Shown here one piece after another: positions 16,830-27,753 of a DNA stretch of 64,000 nucleotides. The notes under the pieces are model-generated. The model searched no databases, was not told where the DNA came from, and saw only the letters and a list, made by a program, of their open reading frames with translations. Made by a program: the position numbers and the translations under genes. This DNA comes from Gordonia heveisoli (GTDB lineage Bacteria > Actinomycetota > Actinomycetes > Mycobacteriales > Mycobacteriaceae), in contig NZ_JASXSH010000016.1 of the NCBI RefSeq assembly GCF_030315745.1, positions 46,393 through 110,392 of the forward strand. Direction: 5' to 3'. How positions within the stretch are numbered: position 1 is the stretch's first letter; each line of letters begins with the position of its first letter.

Positions 16830-17663
16830 CTACACCTTGACCTTGGGCAGTCCGTGCTTACGCGCGGTCATGTCCAGGATGAACTGACGAGGCAGCAGAC
16901 GGCGCAACGCGAAGACGACTGCAGCGTTGTTTCCCCTGGCATAGAAGGGCTTCGGGTGTACGGCAAGGGCCGCTTCGACGATCTGATCGGCCATCGAATC
17001 GGCACTGATCCCAGCCTGCTCGTTGCGGCCGGTGGCGGCGGCGACGGTCTCGTACTCCGCCCGATACGGCGACTGGTCGCCGATGTGGATGCTGCGCCGG
17101 TCGCCGATACCTGTCGCGATCGTGCCGGGCTCGACGCTGATCATCCGAATACCGTAGGGGGCCAGTTCACGTCGGGATGCGAGGGCGAATGCCTTGAGGG
17201 CCGACTTGGTCGCCGCATAGTTGGACCGGAAGGCGACCGGAAAACTCGACAGCATCGAGCCGACCATGATGATGGTGCCGCGCCGGCGCTCACGCATACC
17301 GGGCAACACCGCCTTGGTGATCGCGACCGGACCGAAGACATTCACCCGAAACAGGTTCTCGATCGCCTCCATCGAGGTGTCCTCGAGTGCACCAGCCTGG
17401 GATTCACCGGCATTGTTGACCAGAATGTCGACGGCACCGACCTGCTCGGCACATGCCGACGCCGATGCGTAGTCGGCGTTGTCCAGTCTGACGTAGGTCA
17501 CGCCAGGCACGGGCGCGCGGAGGGCGTCGGGATTGCGGCTGGTGCCGAACACCCGATGCCCGCGGTCGACGAAACGGCGCGCGACCTCGGCACCGATACC
17601 GCTGCCGGCACCGGTCACCAGCACGGTCAGGGGCGTTGTGTTCGACGCAGATGAGGTGGCCAC
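16830..17663 (-). CDS. SDR family oxidoreductase
   Basis: From GTG 17663 the 277-residue protein has TGAGSGIG near residues 19-26, NNAGES, the catalytic Ser in IIMVGSMLSSF and YAATKSALK (Tyr and Lys). LDNADYAS after beta-3 is the usual Asp position. The C-terminal part (RRLLPRQFILDMTARKHGL) is basic and amphipathic, as in SDRs acting on lipids or retinol-like substrates. The open frame continues upstream to 17759, but that extension is Arg-rich and antisense-like. The cobF gene follows after 4 bp. The substrate is unknown. Confidence 0.9.
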   Translation of the reverse strand: MATSSASNTTPLTVLVTGAGSGIGAEVARRFVDRGHRVFGTSRNPDALRAPVPGVTYVRLDNADYASASACAEQVGAVDILVNNAGESQAGALEDTSMEAIENLFRVNVFGPVAITKAVLPGMRERRRGTIIMVGSMLSSFPVAFRSNYAATKSALKAFALASRRELAPYGIRMISVEPGTIATGIGDRRSIHIGDQSPYRAEYETVAAATGRNEQAGISADSMADQIVEAALAVHPKPFYARGNNAAVVFALRRLLPRQFILDMTARKHGLPKVKV

Positions 17664-17695
17664 GCCGCCCACGGTAGCGCAGCCCACAGACCCCG

Positions 17696-19258
17696 CTACC
17701 GCTCGACGTCCGCCTTGGCGAATCCGCCCGCGATCGCGGTGCCCTCGGAGGCGAACCACACCGTCGCGGCAGCCTCCGCGAAGGACGGCATATCCGCGGT
17801 GTGGAACAGGCCGGTGGCGGCGTCACCCTTGATCGGATAGCCCTCGGGCGCGGCGCCGGCGGTATCGACCGGGAGGTGCGCCCCCAGCGGCACCGGTACC
17901 TGCTCGTCATGAAAGAGGAAGTGGCCGACGCCGTCGCCGGAACCAACGTCGTCGGTGTCGAAGACCGGATCGGAGCCGTCGGTGAGGTCATCGAGGACAT
18001 GCGTCTCGAAGACCGGCTCGTCAAGCGAGAAATCCGTGCCAGGTTCGTCTTCCGGTTCCACCTCCTCTACGACGGCCTCGGGGGTATCGGTCTCGGATCG
18101 ACCCTCCGCGTCTGCGGCACCGATAGCGGCCACCCCCGCTCCCGCCGCCCCGGCCAGCCCCGCACCGACGGCGGCGGCAGCTACGCCGGAATCGTCGGGT
18201 TCGATACCTTCGGGTGCTTCGGCTTCGGTTTCGGCGCCTTCGGTTTCGACGCCTTCGGCGTGCGCGCCGTCTGCCTCGACCTCGCCGTCGCCGGTTCGGA
18301 TCCCGTCGACGGCGTCCGAACCAGACTGCCCGAGTGCACCTCCCGTCGAGGCCGCGTGTCCGCGTGTGAGGACTTTGAACAGCCACCACACGACCAGCGC
18401 GCCGAGAACGATGAGTAGCGGCACCAGCAGCCACCACCAGTTCCCCGAGCTACCCCCGGAATCTGTCTGTCGTGCAGTTACATTCGGCGTCGCGCCAGCC
18501 GGGACGACGCTCGTCGGAGTGGTCATCGTCCCGGTCGCAGCCGACGGATTCGGGCCGGTCGGGGCGGGAGTCCCGACCCCTGGGGACGGCCGACCCGGAA
18601 TGGCGACCGTATCGAGTCCATCGGCCAAGGACGCGGGATCCCCGGCCCATTCGCCGCTGGCGGTATTGAAGGTCAGCGATCCGTTCACGAAGGTCTGGCG
18701 CTGCTCGTCACCTGTCACCGTCTGATCCTCGGTCGGCGGGCCCAGGGTCTGCCCGAGTTTCGTCGTCGCCGCGGTGAATGGCCCGCGGACCACCCAGGCG
18801 TTGTGGGCGGGGGTGAAGAAGATGATCGGGCGATCAGCGGCAGCGAATTCGGCTTTACGACTACCGGATCCGTAGGGGCCGCTGGTTTCGCTCGTCGTCG
18901 GGAAACCCAACGACCCGGTCGGCCCACCCTCGTAGGTGTACTTCTTCAGCACCCGGCCGTAGAGAACGGTCGCACCGGTCGGTGTCGACCAGTAGATCGT
19001 CGCTCCGGAGAACTCCTGCTGGAACCCGGCGCCCACCGGGGTTACCCCGCCCTGCGGGTCGCCAAGTCCGGCACCGGTCAAGCCGCGGTCGGCTTCACCA
19101 CGCTGGATCCGTCCGACGAGTTGATCGATCGCCGCAGTCGCATCCGATTGTGGATCCGCAGCCGCCTGCGGGGCCAGCAACAGTGCCAACGCCAGCGCAC
19201 ACACCCCACCGATCCCGGTTGCACCAAGACGCGCTTTCGTCTTCTCCATCTCCGACAT
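17696..19258 (-). CDS. LGFP-repeat envelope protein with C-terminal sunset-like domain
   Basis: The 520-residue protein (ATG 19258; ATG 19249 also possible) has a signal peptide (ATGIGGVCALALALLLAPQAAA) and an N-terminal exported region with LGFP-type repeats: GPTGSLGFPTTSE and similar segments (LGQTLGPPTEDQ), a family that binds the mycolyl-arabinogalactan wall. A Thr/Pro-rich spacer leads to one membrane helix (NWWWLLVPLLIVLGALVVWW). An acidic Ala/Glu-rich region of about 120 residues follows, then a C-terminal module GYPIKGDAATGLFHTADMPS ... FASEGTAIAGGF that matches the pattern of the small sunset domain (GYPIKG, YHTP, CFASE). Topology places that module in the cytoplasm. Function unknown; envelope-spanning anchoring is inferred. 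Confidence 0.75.
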   Translation of the reverse strand: MSEMEKTKARLGATGIGGVCALALALLLAPQAAADPQSDATAAIDQLVGRIQRGEADRGLTGAGLGDPQGGVTPVGAGFQQEFSGATIYWSTPTGATVLYGRVLKKYTYEGGPTGSLGFPTTSETSGPYGSGSRKAEFAAADRPIIFFTPAHNAWVVRGPFTAATTKLGQTLGPPTEDQTVTGDEQRQTFVNGSLTFNTASGEWAGDPASLADGLDTVAIPGRPSPGVGTPAPTGPNPSAATGTMTTPTSVVPAGATPNVTARQTDSGGSSGNWWWLLVPLLIVLGALVVWWLFKVLTRGHAASTGGALGQSGSDAVDGIRTGDGEVEADGAHAEGVETEGAETEAEAPEGIEPDDSGVAAAAVGAGLAGAAGAGVAAIGAADAEGRSETDTPEAVVEEVEPEDEPGTDFSLDEPVFETHVLDDLTDGSDPVFDTDDVGSGDGVGHFLFHDEQVPVPLGAHLPVDTAGAAPEGYPIKGDAATGLFHTADMPSFAEAAATVWFASEGTAIAGGFAKADVER

Positions 19259-19643
19259 CCTCGTCTTCTCGTGAAGAGAAACATGCTCCGCCATATGCCA
19301 ATGTGCTATTGCCGAGCCGGGTTTGCCCACGTTTTTGCCGAAATCGCGGTCGAATTGTTGAGTTTCGCCGAGTATCCGCACCGGGATCGCCGATGCGTCA
19401 GCCAAAACGGCATGTGCGACAAAGGAACAACACGATATCGCCGAATTCGTTCCGCGCACCGATGGGCCAGCAGTAGCGCGAGTCCACCAACTAGCTGAAA
19501 ATTGTTGCCGGACAGCCACTCTCCACGGCTTCGGCACATACGGACGCAGCGGCGGCGCCCATATCCTACGCGGTGCGCGTGCATGAATCTCTCTCAAACA
19601 GAGGAAGCGCACACCGGGTCGGAGCCCGGCAAGGATGTCACCG

Positions 19644-19716
19644 TGCCCTCGGTAGGATTCGAACCTACGACCTACCCTTTAGGAGAGGGTTGCTCTATCC
19701 CCTGAGCTACGAAGGC
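19644..19716 (-). tRNA. tRNA-Arg (anticodon CCT)
   Basis: The minus strand folds into a 73-nt cloverleaf. The acceptor stem GCCTTCG pairs with CGAGGGC, with discriminator A. The anticodon stem ACCCT/AGGGT encloses loop CTCCTAA, giving anticodon CCT, which reads AGG. The T arm GTAGGTTCGAATCCTAC is canonical. CCA is not encoded. No integrase or direct-repeat attachment site is seen beside it. Confidence 0.95.
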
Positions 19717-20149
19717 GCACCGAACCGACCCAGCGGGCCGATCGGACGCCGATGAGTCTACGTCACCGCACACAGCACCCGTGGCCGCGCCATACGACAG
19801 TTCCCGACACGACAGTTCCGAGACCGGACCACCCCCACGCGAGGAGACGAACCCGCCGCCGACGGCGGCAGGCCGGACCGACGCACCGACAGCTCCCAAT
19901 CAATCCTCACTGGTGAAGATTCGTCACCAGCGAGATTCGTGAGCCTCGCAAACGAGTGACCAATCTCACCCATCAGCAATTCGTTGAGGTTGTTGCCAGG
20001 TTCATTCAGTAACCTTTCGATAACGCACGTACGTCACTCGATGGCACACAGACCTCGGTGTCGCAAGTACTGGGCGTAGAGAGCGCAAAACCATCGGCCG
20101 TTGCGTGAGGACCACCGCATACGCCGGAGATCTCTGGAGGACAGCAGGC
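19717..20149. other. 433-bp intergenic region with inverted repeats
   Basis: No convincing gene is present. The DNA holds an inverted repeat CTGGTGA-N7-TCACCAG at 19910-19930 (arms extend to 10 bp with one mismatch), followed at about 19931-19970 by a looser palindrome (GAGATT ... AATCTC). A smaller AGGTT-N8-AACCT pair lies near 20000-20017, and ACGTACGT occurs near 20027. These are candidate operator sites for the acyltransferase gene starting at 20150. No clear -35/-10 pair is visible. Confidence 0.45.
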
Positions 20150-21484
20150 TTGGCGATGATCGCGGGCACCAGCCAGTCCACTCGATCCGGTGACACCGGA
20201 CCGAGTGGTGCATCGGCATCCGCGCCTGCCAACCGCGCCCCCCGCGCCCTGACCGCAGATTTCGTCCGGGTGTCCCTGTTCACGCTGGTCGTCGTGACCC
20301 ACAGCGTCAACGCGATCAGCTGGTCACCCGACGTCATCCGTGAATCGAACCTGGTCGGCACCCTTCTGCATATGACCCGGTACGGATTCGTGGCGGTCAC
20401 CCTGTTCGTACTCGTCCTCAGCATGCGAGGTCGGACGATGTCCGCGCGCCAGTTCTGGCGCCGCCGTTTCGGTCTGGTCGTCGCCCCGTACCTGATCTGG
20501 TCGGTGATCTACGCCGCGGCCGATCACGTGATCATCAAGGACAACCCGTTCCCGGACCCCGCCACCTTCTTCACCACGCTTGCGCACGACATCGCGACCG
20601 GTGAGGCGAAGTATCAGCTGTACTTCCTGCTGATCTCGATGCAGATCTACCTACTGTTCCCGTTGCTGTCGAAACTGCTGGACCGCTTCGGCGACCGCCC
20701 GTGGCAATTCCTGGCCGTCGCCGCCGCCATCCAATTGACGATGTCGGTCGTATTCCAGTATCTGCCGCGCCCCAGTGGCTGGGACCTCGTCTACGCCGTC
20801 GGGTGGAAGACGCTGCCGATGTACACACTGTTCATGGCGATGGGTTTGCTGGCCGCCCATCACAAGGAAGCCGTCGAACAGTGGCTGCGCGACCACGCGT
20901 TCACCGTCGTCGCCGTCGCCGGGTGCTGCGCCGCCTTCTCGATCACCGCCTACCTGCTCAATTCGACGCCGGGCCTGTTCCCCGAGTCCGCGACCACCGC
21001 ATGGAATCCGGCCACGCTGCCGTGGCTGGTCAGCGGCTTCGCGCTGCTGTGGCTGATCGCGCTGCTGTGGAACGACCGGGCCACCGCCGTACCCGGACGA
21101 TCGGCGGCCGCGGTGTCGTGGGCGACGTTGCGGGCCTTCGGCGTCTTCGCGGTGCACCCGTTGATCCTGGACATCCTCGCCCGCGCCGGATTCTTCGACC
21201 TGCTCTTCGCCGAACGATTCCCGGGTTCACATGCCATCCGGGCGATCGTGCTGGTCGTGACACTGCTGACGCTGGCGCTGCTGACCGTCGAACTACTACT
21301 CCGGCTGCCGTTCAGTAAATATCTCGTCGCCCGGGACCGCATCCCGGTCCCCATCGACCCGATTCGCGAGCTGGTTGCGAAGCTGCGGACCCGCGGCGAC
21401 GACGAGCAGAACGGCGTGCCGGCACCGAATCACGCACGCCGACACATCGATACACAATCGGAGAAAGTCACCGCTCAGCCGTAG
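20150..21484 (+). CDS. Membrane acyltransferase, acyltransferase-3 family
   Basis: I choose the TTG at 20150 because GGAGG (20136-20140) lies 9 nt before it; ATG 20156 and GTG 20105 are alternatives. The 444-residue protein has about ten membrane helices. DFVRVSLFTLVVVTHSVNAI at the first helix carries the family's Arg and His (R-x(10)-H pattern), and FWRRRFGLVVAPYLIWSVIY is the basic loop typical of acyltransferase-3/OpgC-like enzymes. Such proteins move acyl groups onto exported sugars or lipids. The hydrophilic C-terminus (residues about 400-444) is cytoplasmic. Its 3' end overlaps the lcp gene by 10 bp on the opposite strand. The acceptor is unknown. Confidence 0.8.
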   Translation: MAMIAGTSQSTRSGDTGPSGASASAPANRAPRALTADFVRVSLFTLVVVTHSVNAISWSPDVIRESNLVGTLLHMTRYGFVAVTLFVLVLSMRGRTMSARQFWRRRFGLVVAPYLIWSVIYAAADHVIIKDNPFPDPATFFTTLAHDIATGEAKYQLYFLLISMQIYLLFPLLSKLLDRFGDRPWQFLAVAAAIQLTMSVVFQYLPRPSGWDLVYAVGWKTLPMYTLFMAMGLLAAHHKEAVEQWLRDHAFTVVAVAGCCAAFSITAYLLNSTPGLFPESATTAWNPATLPWLVSGFALLWLIALLWNDRATAVPGRSAAAVSWATLRAFGVFAVHPLILDILARAGFFDLLFAERFPGSHAIRAIVLVVTLLTLALLTVELLLRLPFSKYLVARDRIPVPIDPIRELVAKLRTRGDDEQNGVPAPNHARRHIDTQSEKVTAQP

Positions 21485-22701
21485 TGCGGGTTGTTGTGCG
21501 CCGGAATCGTGATGTTGATCGGCATCCGCAATTCCGACATGTAGAACAACACGAATTGGCGCAGGAATTCATCGAAGAGCCAATACGCCTCGCGTGGCAT
21601 CCCGACATTCAGCAGCCCCTCGCGCACCAGGACATACGGTCCCCATGCGGTTTCCAGCAACGGTGACCAGACCGGTTCACGCGGAATGTGCAGCCAGTCC
21701 GCGATCCGGTCGCCACACATGAATCGGGTGATCGCCCCCAGGACACCGCGCGACAGCAGGGTGAGATCCAGGTTCATACCGAGGTCGAGCAGGATGTCGG
21801 CGAGCTTGATCCCCTCGGGAGTGGGCGCCTGGATAGGATCGAGCACCTGCTGGGCCTGCGATTCGGCCGCGCCCCAGGAACTCGGGATGTACTGGTCCTG
21901 GACACCGAGCATGTGGGCGGTGATCTGCCAGGAGTGCAGGAATCCCGACGACTCGTCGGCCGCGATCGGCACCCGCCACTTGCGCAGATTCCGCATCACC
22001 GTGGTGGGCAGGCTGTGCCAGGTGACCATGATATCGGCCTGGCTGATCGGCACCTTCTCGCTGGCCGCATGCGTCCACCACGACGAGTTCGGCAGGATGT
22101 GCCGGACCGCGGCATGCGCCATACGGGTCTTGAGGCAGGTCACGATCATCTCGCCGTCGGGGTTATAGGCGTTGAGCGAGCCGATGTCGTAGCCGAGCTT
22201 CGCGGTCTTGGTGATGCGGTCCTTCATGTCCGCGCCACCCTGCGAGTAGTAGACCGCGCGGGCCTCCTTCGGGATGACCGTACTCATCATGCCGCTGGCG
22301 AATCCGTAGATCACGCCGAGGTAGGTCCCGCGCTTCTGGTTGAATCGCACGGCCGCGGCGAGCTTGTCACGGTCGGTCCACGACGGTAGCTGCCGCGCGT
22401 GTTCCATGAAGTCGCGCAACTCCGAGGGCAGACCTGCGGGCAAGGGCTGGCCGTTCTTGGTCCAGCCCCGCAGAATCTCATTGACCTTGGGGATCTCGCC
22501 CCGATCGAGCAACTTGGCGATAACGGGATCTGCCTCGTCGTCCCAGACGTCGTGTGGATCGGCGCCGCTGCCGGCACCGGGTACCGAATGGGCCGGCGAC
22601 CAGGTCCACGGTGTGGACGGTGCGACGACGGCCGCCGCCGCACCCAAGGCGCCGACCGTACCGGTCGTTCGCAGAAGTTGTCGTCTGTTCAGATCATTCA
22701 T
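21475..22701 (-). CDS. lcp: Latex clearing protein (rubber oxygenase, b-type haem)
   Basis: The 408-residue exported dioxygenase would cleave cis-1,4 double bonds of polyisoprene to oligo-isoprenoids with aldehyde and ketone ends. The N-terminus NRRQLLRTTGTVGALG is a Tat signal, as in Gordonia and Streptomyces Lcp. The DUF2236 core carries E146, R162, K165, T166 and H196 at exactly the spacing of E148, R164, K167, T168 and H198 in Lcp of Streptomyces sp. K30, where His198 is the proximal haem ligand. Length matches the Gordonia enzyme. Upstream lies a 19-bp palindrome (22733-22751) and a divergent TetR gene. oxiAB-type aldehyde dehydrogenase genes, found downstream of lcp in some species, are absent; a convergent acyltransferase is there instead. 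Confidence 0.93.
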   Translation of the reverse strand: MNDLNRRQLLRTTGTVGALGAAAAVVAPSTPWTWSPAHSVPGAGSGADPHDVWDDEADPVIAKLLDRGEIPKVNEILRGWTKNGQPLPAGLPSELRDFMEHARQLPSWTDRDKLAAAVRFNQKRGTYLGVIYGFASGMMSTVIPKEARAVYYSQGGADMKDRITKTAKLGYDIGSLNAYNPDGEMIVTCLKTRMAHAAVRHILPNSSWWTHAASEKVPISQADIMVTWHSLPTTVMRNLRKWRVPIAADESSGFLHSWQITAHMLGVQDQYIPSSWGAAESQAQQVLDPIQAPTPEGIKLADILLDLGMNLDLTLLSRGVLGAITRFMCGDRIADWLHIPREPVWSPLLETAWGPYVLVREGLLNVGMPREAYWLFDEFLRQFVLFYMSELRMPINITIPAHNNPHYG

Positions 22702-22732
22702 GGCAGATCCCCGTCCCTCACTGATGGTGCAA

Positions 22733-22756
22733 TGTGACAATTTCTGTCACACTGTA
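22733..22756 (-). promoter_or_regulatory. lcp promoter with palindromic operator
   Basis: A perfect inverted repeat TGTGACA-N5-TGTCACA occupies 22733-22751. On the lcp strand a TACAGT box (22756-22751) abuts and slightly overlaps it, so the start of transcription would fall inside the palindrome and leave a leader of about 40 nt before ATG 22701. A further TGTGAC half-site is at 22772-22777. Position between lcp and a divergent TetR gene makes repression by that regulator the natural reading. A TetR-type regulator of lcp is known in G. polyisoprenivorans VH2; binding here is inferred. Confidence 0.65.
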
Positions 22757-22881
22757 TCAGGCCTACCACCATGTGACCCGCAACACACGAAAATCGTCGG
22801 GTTTTGCGAACGTAATCCGGACGCTGCCTATCGTGGAACCACCGCCTACCGTTTCGCGCGGCCCAGCAGACCAGGAGGGAT

Positions 22882-23559
22882 ATGAGCAGCGCACCGTCCG
22901 AGCAGCCTGCCCCCACCGGGGATTCGCTGCTCGAACGCGCCTATCTGCGCGCCATCGGCCGAACCGACACCGACATCGACCCGACGGCCGAGAAACTCCT
23001 CGACGCCGCCTTCGAACTGTTCTGCCGGTCCGGCATCCAGCGCACATCGATGGAACGGGTCGCGCAGTGCGCCGGCGTCACCCGGGTGACGCTGTACCGG
23101 AAGTTCGCCACCAAGGACGTACTCGTCGAGGAGGTCGTGCTGCGGGAGTTCCGCAGCTACTTCGACGACTTCCTGACCGACATCCGCGACGCCACGACGG
23201 TCGCCGACCGAGTGGTCCTGGGCTTCGTCCGCTCGTTGCGCGCGCTGTCGGGCAATCCCCTGATCAGCGGCATGTTCGCCACCGAACCCGAGATGCTCAT
23301 CGGGTCCATGATCGGCGACGACGGTCGGCTGTTTGCAACGGTGCGCGGATTCGTCGCCGGCCAGCTTCGCCGCGAACAGCACGCAGGCAACGTCGACGCC
23401 GACATCGACGTCGACCTGATCGCCGAGATGATGGTCCGCATCTCGGCTTCCTTCCTCACCGTCCCCAGCCGCATCGTCGACATCACCGACGAGGACGAAC
23501 TCGCCACCATCGCCCGAATGTTCGTCGTACCGATGCTGAACAAGGCCGACGACATCTGA
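22882..23559 (+). CDS. TetR-family regulator, probable lcp repressor
   Basis: The 225-residue protein has an N-terminal tail of about 33 residues, then the TetR DNA-binding domain: EKLLDAAFELFCRSGIQRTSMERVAQ with the helix-turn-helix AGVTRVTLYRKFATKDVLV. The C-terminal ligand domain is helical. ATG 22882 has a strong AGGAGGG ribosome binding site (22873-22879). TTGCGA (22804) and TATCGT (22829), 19 bp apart, form a possible promoter. It is divergent from lcp with the palindrome between them, matching the arrangement of LcpR in rubber-degrading Gordonia. Its effector is not evident. Confidence 0.85.
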   Translation: MSSAPSEQPAPTGDSLLERAYLRAIGRTDTDIDPTAEKLLDAAFELFCRSGIQRTSMERVAQCAGVTRVTLYRKFATKDVLVEEVVLREFRSYFDDFLTDIRDATTVADRVVLGFVRSLRALSGNPLISGMFATEPEMLIGSMIGDDGRLFATVRGFVAGQLRREQHAGNVDADIDVDLIAEMMVRISASFLTVPSRIVDITDEDELATIARMFVVPMLNKADDI

Positions 23560-23566
23560 CCCTCGG

Positions 23567-24010
23567 TCAGCCCCGCTGCGCGGCCACGTGGGCTGCGATC
23601 TTCGAATCTGTGTGGCGGACAGCCTGATTGGCGAATGGACCGATGATTGCGCCGAGTGCCTTGCCTGCCAGACCGCCGGGCAGCTGATACGCGAACTCGA
23701 CGTTCACCGCGGTACCACCGTCGACATCGGCGAATCGCCATGTGGTGTCCGCCTTGAACCCCTCGACCGCGACCAGCGCGATGAGCTCACCCGCCACCCA
23801 CTCGGTGCATTCGACAACCGACTTGAGCGTCTTGGGTCCGGCGTCGATGGACACCGCGAACCTGGACCCGAGTCCGGAGGTCACCTCGGTCAACGGTTCG
23901 AACTTCTTCACCCCGAACATGTACTCGGGCACATTCTGATACCCGTTGACGTAGTCGAAGATCAGGTCCCGAGATCCGTCGATGACAGCCTCATGACGTA
24001 CGACAGCCAT
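23567..24010 (-). CDS. SRPBCC family protein
   Basis: The 147-residue protein starting at ATG 24010 (GGGAGGGG ribosome binding site 6 nt upstream) is a compact SRPBCC/START-like domain: EAVIDGSRDLIFDYVNGYQN at the N-terminus, alternating strands (RFAVSIDAG, VVECTEWVAGELIALVAV, TAVNVEFAYQL) and a C-terminal helix (IIGPFANQAVRHTDSKIAAH). Such proteins bind hydrophobic ligands. The gene converges with the TetR gene (7 bp apart). An involvement with rubber breakdown products would be pure guesswork. Confidence 0.8.
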   Translation of the reverse strand: MAVVRHEAVIDGSRDLIFDYVNGYQNVPEYMFGVKKFEPLTEVTSGLGSRFAVSIDAGPKTLKSVVECTEWVAGELIALVAVEGFKADTTWRFADVDGGTAVNVEFAYQLPGGLAGKALGAIIGPFANQAVRHTDSKIAAHVAAQRG

Positions 24011-24232
24011 GCAAACCCCTCCCACTGTTGACTCGGCACCCACCAATCATCGGGAGTGCCGGACTGCCTGCAGTCTGCCTCATCGCCGACCACGCCGACC
24101 GGATCGACCCGCGATCATTCCCCCGGCGGCAGCAATACCGTGTGCAGCAGGCCGGCCAGGTCGTCCCCCAGCGTGGTGATCGACGCCGCGCTCGGCATCG
24201 TCGTCGAGACGACCTCGCCGTAGAGTGTCGGG

Positions 24233-25369
24233 GTGACCGACGTCGACACCCCTGGGCCGCCACGGCACGGGCGCACCCGCCGTGCGCTGGCGGCCCTCGG
24301 GCATGCCGCACGTCCGAGCGTCTGGCGGGCAGCGCTCACCCTCGACACCGGTCGGATCGGTTATGCGGTGCCCCTGCGCGTCGGGCTGGCTGCCGGGTTG
24401 GTCCTGATCGTCGGTGGCCTTACCGGGCAGACCGAACTGGCCGGCTTCGCCGCCCTCGGTGCACTGATCTCCGCCTTCGGCAGGCCCGATCCCTATCGCG
24501 CCCGGTGGGGCAAGCTCATCGCCCTCGGGGTCGGGATGACCGCATCGACCGCGATCGGCGGTCTCATCGGCCTGACGGACAGTTCCATGGCGGTCGAGAT
24601 CATCGTCATCTCCGTACTCGCCGGTGTGGCGGCACTATTCGTCGACGCCCTACGAGTGGCCGGCCCGGGCGCCGTCGTCTTCGTGTTCTCCGCGGCTGCC
24701 GCCGCCGGCTACGTCCACGACGCCCACGCGCTCGGCGCCGCCACCGTCGCCACCGCCCTCGGCGCCGCCTGCGGTGCGATCGCCTCGCTACTGCCGTGGC
24801 TGCGCGCCCTGTGGACAGCAGACACGGCCCCGCAGGTGCGTCACGAGGGCACCCTCCGTTCACTGCGGCGATGTGGAGATCCCGACCTGCTCCGATCGGC
24901 TTCCCGGATCACCGCAGCGGCCGCGATCGCCGCCGTCGTCGCCGCGAGCGCCGGACTGTCGCATCCGATGTGGGCCGCGATGGGCGCGACCGCCGCATTA
25001 CAGGGAGTGTCCTATCACCACGCCGTCACCCGAGGAGTGGCTCGCCTGGTCGGCAACATCACCGGGGGCCTACTCGCGGCTGTCCTCCTCGCCGTACCGT
25101 TGGGCTATTGGGGCATCGTGGTGGCGGTCGTCATCTTCCAGACCCTCGCCGAGATCACCGCGACGATCAACTACGCGCTCTGCTCGACCTGGGTGACGCC
25201 GATGGCACTGCTGCTCACCGCGATGTCGGCCGGGCTGACACCGGCGGCCGCGATCGACCGTGTGCTCGACACCCTGATCGGGGTCGCGGTCGGTATCGTC
25301 GTCGGAGCACTCACCATCGCCGCCGACGACCCGCTCCCCAGCCTCACCCGACGCCACCGACACCACTGA
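24233..25369 (+). CDS. FUSC-like membrane transporter
   Basis: The 378-residue protein holds two blocks of about five membrane helices: residues about 45-190 (RVGLAAGLVLIVGGLTG, ALGALISAFGRPDPYRARWG) and about 230-365 (SHPMWAAMGATAALQG, VTRGVARLVGNITGGLLAAV). The HPMWA ... VTRGVARLVGN pattern in the second block is typical of the FUSC/aromatic-acid exporter family, which expels aromatic acids. GTG 24233 follows TAGAGT (24221-24226) by 6 nt, so the mRNA is probably leaderless. It stands alone before the glutamine synthetase gene. The substrate is unknown. Confidence 0.8.
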   Translation: MTDVDTPGPPRHGRTRRALAALGHAARPSVWRAALTLDTGRIGYAVPLRVGLAAGLVLIVGGLTGQTELAGFAALGALISAFGRPDPYRARWGKLIALGVGMTASTAIGGLIGLTDSSMAVEIIVISVLAGVAALFVDALRVAGPGAVVFVFSAAAAAGYVHDAHALGAATVATALGAACGAIASLLPWLRALWTADTAPQVRHEGTLRSLRRCGDPDLLRSASRITAAAAIAAVVAASAGLSHPMWAAMGATAALQGVSYHHAVTRGVARLVGNITGGLLAAVLLAVPLGYWGIVVAVVIFQTLAEITATINYALCSTWVTPMALLLTAMSAGLTPAAAIDRVLDTLIGVAVGIVVGALTIAADDPLPSLTRRHRHH

Positions 25370-25540
25370 TTTCGGTTCGGCTGCCTGTTTTCCTGCCTGT
25401 CACACATGCGAAACGGCCCGCATACACCTCGCTCATAGCGTCGAGTCGCTCGCATGCACCACCCCCGGCGAGCACTCAGCAGCAACACGTGCGGCGCCCC
25501 GGACCCGGATCGGCGCACGGAGCAGACTTCAGGAGACGCT

Positions 25541-27712
<2,172 letters not shown>

Positions 27713-27716
27713 GCCG

Positions 27717-27753
27717 GACGTCGGTCACCGGAAGTCATCCGGTGGCCGACGTC
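27717..27753. terminator. Bidirectional hairpin between glnN and pruC
   Basis: Two 16-bp arms (27717-27732 and 27738-27753) pair with one mismatch, which is a G-U pair in RNA, around a 5-nt loop. The hairpin begins 5 bp after the glnN stop, and its right arm covers the last codons of the convergent pruC gene. A short T-rich run (TCTTGTCCT) follows on the plus strand. Confidence 0.7.

Noticed and set aside
19644..20149. Genomic island at the tRNA-Arg gene
   Set aside because: There is no integrase, no duplicated tRNA end and no clear change in composition in the neighbouring genes.
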